Assembly: GCF_014205225.1 (NCBI RefSeq) | Contig: NZ_JACHNB010000001.1 | Span: forward strand, 6,429,501-6,493,500 | Length of the DNA: 64,000 bases | Direction: 5' to 3' | Origin: Actinoplanes octamycinicus | GTDB lineage: Bacteria > Actinomycetota > Actinomycetes > Mycobacteriales > Micromonosporaceae | In this document: positions 40,226 through 48,492 of the stretch, in pieces | Layout of the letters: every line of letters begins with the position of its first letter | How positions within the stretch are numbered: the stretch's first letter is position 1 | Position numbers and translations under genes: made by a program | Notes under the pieces: generated by a model | What the model saw: only the letters and a program-made list of their open reading frames with translations | What the model was told of the DNA's origin: nothing | The model's database searches: none

Positions 40226-40846
40226 ATGGTGATGAACTTCGCGGTGCTCGGTGACTCGATCGCCTACGGCCAGGGCGCCTCGCGCGACGCCGACACCGTC
40301 GCCGCCCGCCTGTCCGACACGCTGACCAGGGCGGACGTGCCCAACCACACCCGAGTCTTCGCGGTGCCCGGAGCCCGCAGCGCCGACCTGGCCGCGCAGG
40401 TGGTCCGGGCGACGAGTTGGTCACCCGATCTCGCGCTGATCGTCATCGGGGCCAACGACCTGACCCGGTTCGTGCCCGCCCCGGACGCCGCCGCGTAGCT
40501 GGCGTCCGCGGTCCGCGCGCTGCGGGCCGCGAGGTCCGAGGTGATCGTCGCGCCGGCGCCCGACCTGAGCGTGGTCCCGTGGGTGCCGGCCGAGATGCGG
40601 GCCGTGGTGCGGGCGGCCAGCGCGGCCTTCCACGACGCGCAGACCCGGGCGGCGCTGGCCGCGGGCGCGCACGTGGCCGACATCGGGATGACCTCCTCGG
40701 CCGGGTTCGCCCGCGACCTCAGCCTGTTCAGCCACGACCGGTTCCATCCGTCGAGCGCCGGCTACGCGGTGATCGCCGAGGCGCTGGCGCCCACAATTCG
40801 CAGCGTCGCGGCCGAGTGGGCGGGGCGGAGCCGGGCAAGTCGGTGA
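40226..40846 (+). pseudogene. SGNH/GDSL hydrolase interrupted by an in-frame amber codon
   Basis: Block I FAVLGDSIAYGQGASRDADT (catalytic Ser in GDS) and the GAND-type block IVIGANDLTRFVPAP come before TAG at 40496-40498. The same frame then continues without another stop to 40846: LASAVRALRAARSEVIVAPA, and catalytic DRFHPSSAGYAVIAEALAPT (Asp and His of the triad). A CAG to TAG transition would explain the break. As it stands only 91 residues from the first ATG can be made unless the stop is read through. Without the second half the catalytic dyad is missing, so the product should be inactive. Confidence 0.8.
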
Positions 40847-40847
40847 C

Positions 40848-41498
40848 GTGAGACGGCTGCGGTTCGACGGGTGGATTGCCGGGATCGGTACGAGCGGCGG
40901 GATCCGGCTGGTGCTGGGTCACTGGCCGGTGTCGCCGTTCGGGCCGGTCAGCGACGTGATGGTGGAGTACCCGGACGGGCGGCGGGTGCTGCTCGCGCCG
41001 ACCGCGGAGCTGGGCCGGTTCGTCGCCGACACGTACTCCTTCGAGGAGGTGCGGGTCGTCCCGGTCGCGGTGACCCGCACCGGCCGGGCGTGGACCGTCA
41101 CGGCCGGGCCGCTCACGCTGCGGTTCTCCACCGGTGGCCGGGGTGCGCTGGGCCGGCTGCTGCGGGCGGTTCCCGCGCCGCTGGCACGGCGAGGACCGTG
41201 GGTGCGGCTGATCGATCGGCCGGCACGGTTGCTGCGGGGAGTTCGGACGTACGGCAGCGCCGGTAACGGCCGGCGCGAGTGGTACGCCGCGCAGGACCTG
41301 CACCGGATCGTGACGGCCGGCGGCGAGCTGGACGACGCCGACCTCGGGCGGCTCACCGCCATCGATCCGCCGGTGCGGTTCGGGTTCGGGTCGACGCCCC
41401 GGTTCCCGGCGCTGGTGCGCGTCACCACGACGGTGGAGCTGCCGGGCACGCGGGTCGGCTCGGGTGCTCCGGCCGTACCGGAATCGGGTCTTGATTGA
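40848..41498 (+). CDS. protein of unknown function
   Basis: 216-residue protein starting immediately after the interrupted GDSL hydrolase (1 nt gap). Features: LRFDGWIAGIGTSGGIRLVL, GHWPVSPFGPVSDVMVEYPD, GRRVLLAPTAELGRFVADTY and VTAGPLTLRFSTGGRGALGR. It appears to be a beta-rich fold with many Gly and Val. The family is present, to my reading, in many actinomycetes but unnamed. The gap makes it a probable operon member with the GDSL gene. GTG start. Confidence 0.65.
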   Translation: MRRLRFDGWIAGIGTSGGIRLVLGHWPVSPFGPVSDVMVEYPDGRRVLLAPTAELGRFVADTYSFEEVRVVPVAVTRTGRAWTVTAGPLTLRFSTGGRGALGRLLRAVPAPLARRGPWVRLIDRPARLLRGVRTYGSAGNGRREWYAAQDLHRIVTAGGELDDADLGRLTAIDPPVRFGFGSTPRFPALVRVTTTVELPGTRVGSGAPAVPESGLD

Positions 41499-41552
41499 GC
41501 AAGCCGGCGACCACGGTGGCGGGCGACGGCGGGGGCGGGGTGGCAGGCTGGG

Positions 41553-42017
41553 GTGGTGGAATCGGTGTGGGACTACCCGCGGCCGCCGCGCCTGGAGCGC
41601 ACCGCGGCCCGGGTGACGGTGGTGCACGCGGGACAGACGATCGTGGACAGCGACCGGTGCTGGCGGGTCCTGGAGACCTCGCACCCGCCGGTCTACTACG
41701 TGCCGCGGGCGGACATCGCGGCCGGGGTGCTGCAGCCCGCGGCGGGGCGGTCGTACTGCGAGTTCAAGGGCGATGCGAGCTACTGGGACCTGGTGGTCGG
41801 GGACAGCCGGGTGGCGCGGGCCGGGTGGTCCTACGAGCAGCCGACGGCAGCCTACCGGGCGATCGCCGGGGCGGTCGCCTTCTACCCGAGCCGGGTCGAC
41901 GAGTGCCGGGTGGCCGGTGAGCTGGTCCGGCCGCAGGAGGGCGACTTCTACGGCGGGTGGATCACCGCGGACATCGTCGGCCCGTTCAAGGGCGGGCCGG
42001 GGACGATGGGCTGGTGA
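41553..42017 (+). CDS. DUF427 family protein
   Basis: 154-residue beta-barrel-like protein of DUF427: RVTVVHAGQTIVDSDRCWRV, LETSHPPVYYVPRADIAAGV, SYCEFKGDASYWDLVVGDSR and AVAFYPSRVDECRVAGELVR then YGGWITADIVGPFKGGPGT. The conserved S-x-CE(F/W)KG motif and ESSHPPxYYxP block are diagnostic. The family has unknown biochemical function. It converges with the catalase-like gene with a 32-bp 3' overlap. Confidence 0.9.
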   Translation: MVESVWDYPRPPRLERTAARVTVVHAGQTIVDSDRCWRVLETSHPPVYYVPRADIAAGVLQPAAGRSYCEFKGDASYWDLVVGDSRVARAGWSYEQPTAAYRAIAGAVAFYPSRVDECRVAGELVRPQEGDFYGGWITADIVGPFKGGPGTMGW

Positions 42018-42729
42018 CCGCGCCGCGCCAGCGCTGACTCATCCGGTACGCCAGCGCGCGCGAGGCGTGGATCAGACCGGTCGGGTGCAGGTCCGGCGTG
42101 GTGTTGCGGACCGGGTCGAAGGCGAGCGCCGCGTCCACGGCCGGCGACAGGGCGCGCCCCAGCGTCAACCGGCCGACGGTGCGGTCACTGGCGCGCAGCC
42201 GCAGCGCCGCGCCGCTGGGCACGGTCCCCAGCGACCGTCCCAGGGGCAGGCCGTCCGGGTCCGGGTCCGCCTCCAGATAGAGCTTGCGGGTGGCGGAACG
42301 GTACGGGGTGATCGCGCCGTACACGGTGTCGAAGCTGCGCCGGGGCACCGGCAGCCGCTTGGTCACCGGCGTCGTGCCGGTGGAGGAGAGCAGCAGGTCG
42401 ATCCCGTGCACGCGGATCGCGACGCCGCGGATGTCGCCGCGGGCGCCCTTCGTGCCCACGCCCTTGGAGATCCGGACGGTGACGCCGTAGACGGCCGGCT
42501 GGTCCAGGAGAGCGGCGCCGAGCGGCTCGCCGGCACCCCAGATCTCCAGGGTGCCGGTGAAGGAACGGCCCGCCGGATGCAGGAAACGGCGGTGGCGGGA
42601 GCGGACGACGCGGACACCGAGCCCGATCAGCAGGGCGGTGGTCAACAACCTCATGGCCGGTGAGTACCCGATGAATCGACGCATGAATCGACGCAACTTG
42701 TTTGGGGCGCCGTCGCCCGGGTAGTCCAC
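41986..42729 (-). CDS. catalase-fold-like protein
   Basis: 247-residue protein with an N-terminal membrane helix (about 26-40) and a domain similar to reduced catalase-fold proteins: HRRFLHPAGRSFTGTLEIWG, GARGDIRGVAIRVHGIDLLL and YGAITPYRSATRKLYLEADP. The distal heme His and proximal Tyr of catalases cannot be identified with confidence, so peroxidase activity is doubtful. In some actinobacteria similar proteins are annotated only as phosphodiesterase-like. The start codes RRFMRRF from a 12-bp tandem repeat (42671-42694). Overlaps the DUF427 gene end. Confidence 0.65.
   Translation of the reverse strand: MDYPGDGAPNKLRRFMRRFIGYSPAMRLLTTALLIGLGVRVVRSRHRRFLHPAGRSFTGTLEIWGAGEPLGAALLDQPAVYGVTVRISKGVGTKGARGDIRGVAIRVHGIDLLLSSTGTTPVTKRLPVPRRSFDTVYGAITPYRSATRKLYLEADPDPDGLPLGRSLGTVPSGAALRLRASDRTVGRLTLGRALSPAVDAALAFDPVRNTTPDLHPTGLIHASRALAYRMSQRWRGAVTSPSSPARP
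42671..42694. repeat. 12-bp tandem duplication inside the catalase-like gene
   Basis: ATGAATCGACGC is present twice in a row (42671-42682, 42683-42694), in frame with the minus-strand gene, adding a second Arg-Arg-Phe-Ile/Met. Confidence 0.9.
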
Positions 42730-42755
42730 GAATACCCTGAGCGAAGGAGAAGAAC

Positions 42756-43220
42756 GTGACCACCGTGACCGAGTCCGTGGATGTGAACGTGCCGATCGAC
42801 ACGGCCTACAACCAGTGGACCCAGTTCGAGGACTTTCCGAAGTTCATGGACGGCGTGGAGTCGATCACCCAGATCGGCGACACCCGCACCCACTGGGTGA
42901 CCAAGGTCGCCGGGCAGACCCGTGAGTTCGACGCGGAGATCACCGAGCAGCACCCCGAGGAGCGGGTGGCGTGGAAGAGCACCGGCGGCGACACCAAGCA
43001 CGCCGGCGTCGTCACCTTCCACCGCCTCGGCGACAGTGAGACCCGGGTGACCATCCAGCTCGACTGGGAGCCGGAGGGCATCGTCGAGAAGGTCGGCAGC
43101 GCGGTCGGCGTGGACAGCCACCAGGTGAAGGCGGACGCCAAGCGGTTCAAGGAGTTCATCGAGAGCCGCGGCACCGAGACCGGTGCCTGGCGCGGGGACG
43201 TGGAGCGCCCCGGCGCCTGA
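42756..43220 (+). CDS. SRPBCC / polyketide cyclase-like protein
   Basis: 154-residue START-like fold (PF03364/PF10604 group): VDVNVPIDTAYNQWTQFEDF, FPKFMDGVESITQIGDTRTH, EFDAEITEQHPEERVAWKST and HRLGDSETRVTIQLDWEPEG. The conserved ...VxVPV..AYxxWTQFExFPxFMxxV... signature is intact. Proteins of this kind are often general stress or lipid-binding proteins in actinobacteria. GTG start with AAGGAGAAG close upstream. A strong hairpin follows the stop. Confidence 0.9.
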   Translation: MTTVTESVDVNVPIDTAYNQWTQFEDFPKFMDGVESITQIGDTRTHWVTKVAGQTREFDAEITEQHPEERVAWKSTGGDTKHAGVVTFHRLGDSETRVTIQLDWEPEGIVEKVGSAVGVDSHQVKADAKRFKEFIESRGTETGAWRGDVERPGA

Positions 43221-43231
43221 GGAGGATCGTT

Positions 43232-43266
43232 CGGAAGCGGCCGGTGCTCAGCGCCGGCCGCTTCCG
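43232..43266 (+). terminator. terminator hairpin after the SRPBCC gene
   Basis: CGGAAGCGGCCGG (43232-43244) and CCGGCCGCTTCCG (43254-43266) form a perfect 13-bp stem with a 9-nt loop, 12 nt past the stop. Confidence 0.75.
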
Positions 43267-43299
43267 GCCGTCCGCCGGCGGGTGGCTAGCGTGTACGGC

Positions 43300-43821
43300 A
43301 TGTCCGTCCCCGCTGGTGAGTTCCGCCGGTGGCTCGACGGGCTGGCGGCCGGTGGGGACACACTCGACTGGGATCCGGCATCCGAGCACGCGGAGTTCCG
43401 GGCGTGGATCGCGTCGGTGTACGCCGGCAACGGGGCGATGACGATGCCCTGGCTGGAGCGGCTGATCCACGAACGCCGGCGCGACCTCGTCGTCCACGCG
43501 CTGCGGCGGGTGAAGGACCGCGCGGAGGCCGAGCTCGGCAGCTTCGACGGCCCCGCCGTCACCACGGTCGCGCCGAGCGACGAGGAACCGAACGGCATCG
43601 TGCGGTGCGGCTACGGCGACCGGATCACCGAGCTGACCTCGGACCGGGTGACCGTCACGGTCGCCGATCGGGTGCAGGACTGGATCGCGCGCGATCGTCG
43701 TGTGGTCTGGCCGGTCTGCCCCGAACACGGGCGTGGCCTGCACGCGATGCTGGACGACGGGACGCCGTCGTGGATCTGCGGGCACACCCACCATCGCGTC
43801 TCGACGATCGTCGACGGCTGA
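43300..43821 (+). CDS. protein of unknown function with a His/Cys-rich end
   Basis: 173-residue soluble protein. Start MSVPAGEFRRWLDGLAAGGD; middle MTMPWLERLIHERRRDLVVH and AEAELGSFDGPAVTTVAPSD; C-terminus VWPVCPEHGRGLHAMLDDGT then ICGHTHHRVSTI. The Cys-x2-His...Cys-x-His-x-His-His arrangement could bind zinc. No family recognised. Upstream GTG 43291 is an alternative start. Confidence 0.65.
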   Translation: MSVPAGEFRRWLDGLAAGGDTLDWDPASEHAEFRAWIASVYAGNGAMTMPWLERLIHERRRDLVVHALRRVKDRAEAELGSFDGPAVTTVAPSDEEPNGIVRCGYGDRITELTSDRVTVTVADRVQDWIARDRRVVWPVCPEHGRGLHAMLDDGTPSWICGHTHHRVSTIVDG

Positions 43822-43894
43822 TCGCGGGGACCCATCGCGAAGGTTTCGGCTTCGGGGTCCGCTGGCGGGGCGGTGGACATGGCAGGGTGTGACG

Positions 43895-44464
43895 ATGGCG
43901 TACATCGATCTCGGCGTGGACGAGAAGACCCTGCCCGGCATCACCGGGCTGATGCGGTTCCGGCCGGAGACGGCGAAGCCGCTCAGTGAGCTGGCGGACG
44001 TGCTGCTGCGGGGGCCGCACTCGCTGCCGGCGGCGGAGCGGGAGCTCATCGCGGCGTACGTGTCCGGGCTGAACGACTGCGGTTTCTGCAGCCTGTCGCA
44101 CGCCGCCTCGGCGGTCGCCCAGTATGCCGCCGCGGACGTCACCGACGGCGCCGAGATCGTGGCGCGGGTGCGGGCCGATCTGGACAGTGCGCCGATCCCG
44201 GCGAAGCTGAAGGCGTTGCTGCGGATCGCCGGCGCGGTCAACCGGTCGGGCCATGCGGTCACCCCGGAGCTGGTCGAGGCGGCCCGGTTGGCCGGTGCCA
44301 CCGATGTCGAGCTGCACGACACGGTGCTGATCGCGGCCGCGTTCGGCATGTTCAACCGGTACGTCGACGGGCTCGCGACGTTCGCGCCGGAGGCGGCCGA
44401 GGACTACGTGCCGGCGGCGCAGCGGATCCTCGTACACGGTTATGGCATCCCGCGGCCGTCCTGA
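43895..44464 (+). CDS. carboxymuconolactone decarboxylase/AhpD-like protein
   Basis: 189-residue alkylhydroperoxidase-fold protein. The catalytic CxxC with following His is clear in AYVSGLNDCGFCSLSHAASA (about 56-75), preceded by LPAAERELIAA and followed by two more helical repeats, VNRSGHAVTPELVEAARLAG and LIAAAFGMFNRYVDGLATFA. AhpD-type proteins work as peroxidase reductants or peroxidases. Start ATG 43895 (MAYIDLGVDEK). No partner AhpC is beside it, so this may be a stand-alone peroxidase. Confidence 0.92.
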   Translation: MAYIDLGVDEKTLPGITGLMRFRPETAKPLSELADVLLRGPHSLPAAERELIAAYVSGLNDCGFCSLSHAASAVAQYAAADVTDGAEIVARVRADLDSAPIPAKLKALLRIAGAVNRSGHAVTPELVEAARLAGATDVELHDTVLIAAAFGMFNRYVDGLATFAPEAAEDYVPAAQRILVHGYGIPRPS

Positions 44465-44521
44465 CCGGTTTGGCTGCCTGTCACCCGGGGGACACGTCTT
44501 GTTCATCGGGAAGGGGGCCGG

Positions 44522-44869
44522 GTGGGCAGGACCGTTCTGGAGATCGTGCTGAAGGCGCTGGCCGGTGGCGTGCTGGTGCTCGCGTTCGCCGCGCTGGCGC
44601 AGGTGCTGAAACCGAAACGCTTCGCCGGGATCTTCGCCGCCGCGCCGTCCGTCGCCCTCGCCGGGCTGATCGTGACCGTGCTGTTCAGCGGTGACCGCGA
44701 TCTGCCGGCGGCGGGCGCCGGGATGGCGGTGGGCGCCGTCGGCTTCGTGGTGTACTGCCTGGCCGCGGTGCCGCTGATCCGGCGGTTCGGCGCCTGGAAG
44801 GGTTCCGGCGCGGCGCTGCTGGCGTGGGGCGCCGTGGCGGCCGCCGGGTACGCGGCGGTGCTGGCATGA
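44522..44869 (+). CDS. DUF3147 family membrane protein (first copy)
   Basis: 115-residue protein with four membrane helices: VLEIVLKALAGGVLVLAFAA, GIFAAAPSVALAGLIVTVLF, GMAVGAVGFVVYCLAAVPLI and GSGAALLAWGAVAAAGYAAV. The KPKRFAGIFAAAPSVAL motif is typical of DUF3147. Function unknown. Its stop overlaps the ATG of the next gene, a second DUF3147 protein, suggesting that the two form a heteromer. Confidence 0.85.
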   Translation: MGRTVLEIVLKALAGGVLVLAFAALAQVLKPKRFAGIFAAAPSVALAGLIVTVLFSGDRDLPAAGAGMAVGAVGFVVYCLAAVPLIRRFGAWKGSGAALLAWGAVAAAGYAAVLA

Positions 44870-45279
44870 GCGGTGCGGCGGGGACGCCCGGCGCCAGCGC
44901 GGACAAGCTGCGCAAGCCGCCGGCCCGGGACTGGGTGATCCGATTCGCGTTCGGCGCCGCGGTGTCGGCGCTGGCCGCGATCGTCGCCAAGGTGTGGGGT
45001 CCAGCGGCGGGCGGGCTGTTCCTCGCCTTCCCGGCCATCCTGCTGGCCAGCCTGACCCTGGTGGCCAAGGAGGAGGGCGCGCACCGGGCGCGGGAGGACG
45101 CCCGCGGCGCGGCGCTGGGCGCGTTGGGCCTGGTCGCCTTCGGGCTCGTCGTGTGGGCCGGCACGCCGCGGTGGCCGGTCGTCGTGACGCTGCTGGCCGC
45201 CACGCTCGCCTGGGCGGTCGTCAGTGGCGTCGCCTACCTGGTGGTGGCGGCCCGGCACCGGGACGCCGGCAACCAGTGA
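44866..45279 (+). CDS. DUF3147 family membrane protein (second copy)
   Basis: 137-residue protein, paralogous in arrangement to the upstream gene and translationally coupled by an ATGA overlap. Start MSGAAGTPGASADKLRKPPA; four helices, with GPAAGGLFLAFPAILLASLT carrying the DUF3147-like motif. A cytoplasmic loop (VAKEEGAHRAREDARGAALG) contains an E-E-G-x-x-x-R-x-R-E-D-A pattern also seen in relatives. Together the two small proteins could form a transporter-like pore (inference). Confidence 0.85.
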   Translation: MSGAAGTPGASADKLRKPPARDWVIRFAFGAAVSALAAIVAKVWGPAAGGLFLAFPAILLASLTLVAKEEGAHRAREDARGAALGALGLVAFGLVVWAGTPRWPVVVTLLAATLAWAVVSGVAYLVVAARHRDAGNQ

Positions 45280-45281
45280 CC

Positions 45282-45764
45282 TCACGGCGGCGGGGCGAAG
45301 GCGGCCCAGACCAGCTTTCCCCCGCTCGTCGGGTGCCAGCCGACCGAGGTGGCCAGCCGTTGTGCCAGGACCAGGCCGAGACCGCCCTGGCCGGCCGGCC
45401 GTTTGCGGTCGACCGCCGGGCCGGTGGCGGCGTCGCTGTCCGAGATCACGATGACCAGGGTGCCGGCCGAGCGCTGCAGCACGACGAGGGCGGGGGAGCC
45501 GGCGTGCCGCAGCGCGTTGCCGGCCAGCTCGGTGCCGACCATGACGAGCCGTTCGGCGAGGTCCTCCGGGTCGGGGCCGAAGCCGGCGCCGGCCATCACG
45601 GCGGCACGCAGGCCGGTGCGCAGGGCGCTCAGCTCCGGCGCCTCGTGGAGGCTCCAGCGTGCGAGTTCCTCGTCGGCGTCCGGTGGCCGGCACACATCCC
45701 ACTCGATCATCAGCGGACATTGTTCCCGTTCTGGCCGTGAGAATGCCGTCCGAAACTTGATCAT
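45282..45764 (-). CDS. RsbW-like ATP-binding protein
   Basis: 160-residue GHKL ATPase of the anti-sigma/serine-kinase type with N box ERLVMVGTELAGNALRHAGS (Asn-x2-x-His) and a G2 box GQGGLGLVLAQRLATSVGWH. No dimerisation or sensor domain. The start may be ATG 45710 (MIEWDVCRPP), giving 142 residues; neither start has a clear ribosome-binding site. It is divergent from the GAF-SpoIIE phosphatase gene, as in partner-switching modules, where it would phosphorylate an antagonist that the phosphatase dephosphorylates. Confidence 0.85.
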   Translation of the reverse strand: MIKFRTAFSRPEREQCPLMIEWDVCRPPDADEELARWSLHEAPELSALRTGLRAAVMAGAGFGPDPEDLAERLVMVGTELAGNALRHAGSPALVVLQRSAGTLVIVISDSDAATGPAVDRKRPAGQGGLGLVLAQRLATSVGWHPTSGGKLVWAAFAPPP

Positions 45765-45883
45765 CGGCCGGTGATCTGATCGGGTCGCTGGGCAGGGCTG
45801 CCGACCTGCGGCAACCCGGGATCAGCACGCGATGCGGGAACAGTGCGCCTGTCGTACAGTAGGCATGTTTTTGTTGAGGAACG

Positions 45884-47659
45884 GTGTGGCAGTCGGTGAG
45901 TGACGAGAGTGCCCTGCACGCTCCAGGTCGTCTGGATGCGATCGTCGGGACGGGATTGGCCGCAGCGCCGGATCCGATGTTCGACCGTTTCGCCCGTATT
46001 GTCAGCCGTGTCCTTAATGTCCCGGTCGCCCTGGTCTCCCTGGTCGAGGAGTCCCGGCAGGTGTTCCCCGGGGCGTGCGGCCTGGCCGAGCCGTGGGCGG
46101 GCCGCCGCGAGACGCCGCTGTCGCACTCGTTCTGTCAGCACGTGGTGCTCACCTCGAAACCGCTGATCGTCACCGACGCCCGCACCGACGAGCGGGTGGT
46201 CGGCAACCTGGCGATCACCGATCTGTCCGTGGTCGGCTACGCCGGGATGCCGCTCACCGACGCGGAGGGCAACGTCCTCGGCTCGCTGTGCGCCATCGAC
46301 TCCCAGCCGCGCGACTGGACCCCGGACGAGCTGGAGCTGCTGGCCGACCTCGCCGAGACCTGCTCGGACGGCCTGCGCTCGCGGATCGCCACCCGGCGGG
46401 AGCGGGCCGCGCAGGCGCGCGAGCGGCTGGCCGGCGCCGCGGCCGACCGCGGTCGGCTGCTGCTGCGCGCCAGTGTCGCGCTGGCCGGCACCAGCACCGT
46501 CACCGACGTCGTCGGCACGGTGCGGGAGCTGGTCACCGGCAGCCTCGACCCGGACTACGTCGGGGTGTCGCTGCTCGACCCGGGCGGCCGGGTGAGTCTG
46601 GAGTCCGGCGCCACGCTGCCGGCGCGGGTCGCGGCGCGGTGGGACAACTATTCGCGGGCCGCGACGACGCCGTCGGCGCTCGCCGTGAGCACCGGGGCGG
46701 CCGTGCTGCTGCCGGACCGCGACGCGGTCGCCGCGCGGGCGCCGGACGCGGTGGCGACCTTCGCCGAGATGGGCTGGCAGGCCGGCGCCAGCGTGCCGCT
46801 GCCCGGGCCGCACGGGCCGATCGGCGCGCTGACCTTCGTCTGGAAGCAGCCGTACGTCCTCGACGAGGCCGAGCAGGCGGTGCTCGCCGCGCTCGCCGGT
46901 TACGTGAGCCGGGCGGTGCAGCGCGCCGAATACCTCTACTCCCGGGAACAGGTCGCGGCGCTGCTGCAACGGTCGATGCTCAGCGACCTGCCGGACGCCG
47001 CGCCGTTCGAGCTGGCCGCCCGCTACGAGCCGGCCGTCCGCGGCGAGCACGTCGGCGGCGACTGGTACGACGCGGTGCGCCTGCCCGGCAACCATCTCGC
47101 CCTGGTGGTCGGCGACGTGGCCGGCCACGACATGCGCGCGGCCGCCCGGATGGGACAGCTGCGCAGCATGCTCCGCGCCTACCTGGCCGACCGGCAGGAA
47201 CCGCCGTCGGTGCTGCTGCGCCGGCTGGACAACGCCATGCAGACGCTCGGCGACCGGACCATGACGACCGCGGTGCTGGCCTACGTCCAGCCGCACGAGG
47301 CCGGCTACCGGCTGCAGTGGGCCAACGCCGGCCATCCGGCACCGCTGCTGGTCGAGGCGGACGGGACGGTCAGCCCGCTGGCCGGTCGCGACGTGCTGCT
47401 CGGCGTGCAGCGCCGATCGTCGCGCACCGACCACACCCGGGTGCTGCCGCCCGGCGCCACCGTGCTGCTCTACACCGACGGGCTGATCGAGACCCGTACC
47501 GATGTCATCGACGAGCGCAAACGCCAGCTCCGCGAGGCGCTGCGGGACCTGGCCACGGCGCCGCTGCCGGAGCTGCTCGACAAGATCCTCGCGCGGTTCG
47601 CGGCGGGCGACCACGAGGACGACATCGCGATGCTGGCGATCCGGAGTCCGCTCACCTGA
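45884..47659 (+). CDS. GAF-GAF-SpoIIE (PP2C) phosphatase
   Basis: 591-residue soluble phosphatase. First GAF (about 25-170; FARIVSRVLNVPVALVSLVE, then PLSHSFCQHVVLTSKPLIVT), second GAF (about 190-345; VGTVRELVTGSLDPDYVGVS). SpoIIE domain motifs: GEHVGGDWYDAVRLPGNHLA, GDVAGHDMRAAARMG, WANAGHPAPLLVEADG, VLLYTDGLIETRTD and DHEDDIAMLAI, all metal ligands intact. It probably dephosphorylates an STAS antagonist, opposing the divergently encoded RsbW-like kinase. GTG start after GAGGAACG. Confidence 0.93.
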   Translation: MWQSVSDESALHAPGRLDAIVGTGLAAAPDPMFDRFARIVSRVLNVPVALVSLVEESRQVFPGACGLAEPWAGRRETPLSHSFCQHVVLTSKPLIVTDARTDERVVGNLAITDLSVVGYAGMPLTDAEGNVLGSLCAIDSQPRDWTPDELELLADLAETCSDGLRSRIATRRERAAQARERLAGAAADRGRLLLRASVALAGTSTVTDVVGTVRELVTGSLDPDYVGVSLLDPGGRVSLESGATLPARVAARWDNYSRAATTPSALAVSTGAAVLLPDRDAVAARAPDAVATFAEMGWQAGASVPLPGPHGPIGALTFVWKQPYVLDEAEQAVLAALAGYVSRAVQRAEYLYSREQVAALLQRSMLSDLPDAAPFELAARYEPAVRGEHVGGDWYDAVRLPGNHLALVVGDVAGHDMRAAARMGQLRSMLRAYLADRQEPPSVLLRRLDNAMQTLGDRTMTTAVLAYVQPHEAGYRLQWANAGHPAPLLVEADGTVSPLAGRDVLLGVQRRSSRTDHTRVLPPGATVLLYTDGLIETRTDVIDERKRQLREALRDLATAPLPELLDKILARFAAGDHEDDIAMLAIRSPLT

Positions 47660-47685
47660 GGTGGGCTATTCTCCAAGATCAAATA

Positions 47686-48396
47686 GTGAGCTGGGGAGCG
47701 GGGCCGGTCATCGAACGAGTCGACATCGTCATCCCGGAATCCGCGGTGGCCACCCTGCGGATCCCGGCACTGGCCATCACCGACGGCACCACCGACCCGC
47801 AATGGGTGCGGGTGCCGCTGAGCCGCTGGCGGCTCAACCCCGGACCGGCACTGCGGCTCCCGCTCGATCCGCGCACGGCGACAAGAGTGCGACGGTACGC
47901 CCGGCTGGCGCCGTGGTCGGTCCTGGCCGACCTGCTCGTCCTGGCAGCGTGGTCGCTGTTCGCGCTCACCGACCTGCCGCTCGGCGTCCGGGGCCCGGCA
48001 CTCGCCGCGTCGTGCTGCGGAATGCTGTGGTCGCAGGCGCTCCGCCGCGGCCTCCCTCAGCAGACACCGATCCGCGCCCGGTCCGGTGAGCTGCGCCTGC
48101 CCGAGGTGCCGGTGGAGGTCGCCCACCAGTGGGCCGGGCAGAACCCGGGCGTGACCGCCACCGCCGAGCCCGCGCCCCGTCCGCACTCCCGGCGTTTCTA
48201 CGCCAGATCGGCGGCGGGCCTGCTCGCGGCGGCGGTCGCGCTGGCCGCGGTGCTGGCCAACGACGGCCGGGAGGACCACATCCTGCTCTGGATGCTGGTG
48301 CCGGCCCTCCTCTGCGCCAGCTTCGCGACGGTGCTGAAGACGCAGCCACCCGCGCCGACCGGGCCGGTCCGGAGGTGGCCGCCCGGATTCGCCTGA
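47686..48396 (+). CDS. membrane protein of unknown function
   Basis: 236-residue protein. A cytoplasmic beta-rich start (ERVDIVIPESAVATLRIPAL) is followed by two helices (about 82-99 and 104-120), a polar region of about 60 residues and two further helices near the end (about 180-196 and 203-220). The GTG 47686 is 14 nt after a TATTCT -10-like hexamer (47667-47672), which suggests a near-leaderless transcript. No family recognised. Tail PPAPTGPVRRWPPGFA. Confidence 0.65.
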   Translation: MSWGAGPVIERVDIVIPESAVATLRIPALAITDGTTDPQWVRVPLSRWRLNPGPALRLPLDPRTATRVRRYARLAPWSVLADLLVLAAWSLFALTDLPLGVRGPALAASCCGMLWSQALRRGLPQQTPIRARSGELRLPEVPVEVAHQWAGQNPGVTATAEPAPRPHSRRFYARSAAGLLAAAVALAAVLANDGREDHILLWMLVPALLCASFATVLKTQPPAPTGPVRRWPPGFA

Positions 48397-48492
48397 GCTT
48401 GTCATTCCATCAGGGCGGCGGGGCCTGGTGCCCTTGTAGCCGGCCGCCAGGTCCGAGCGGTACCGGCGCGGTGCACTTTCGATGCCTATCCT

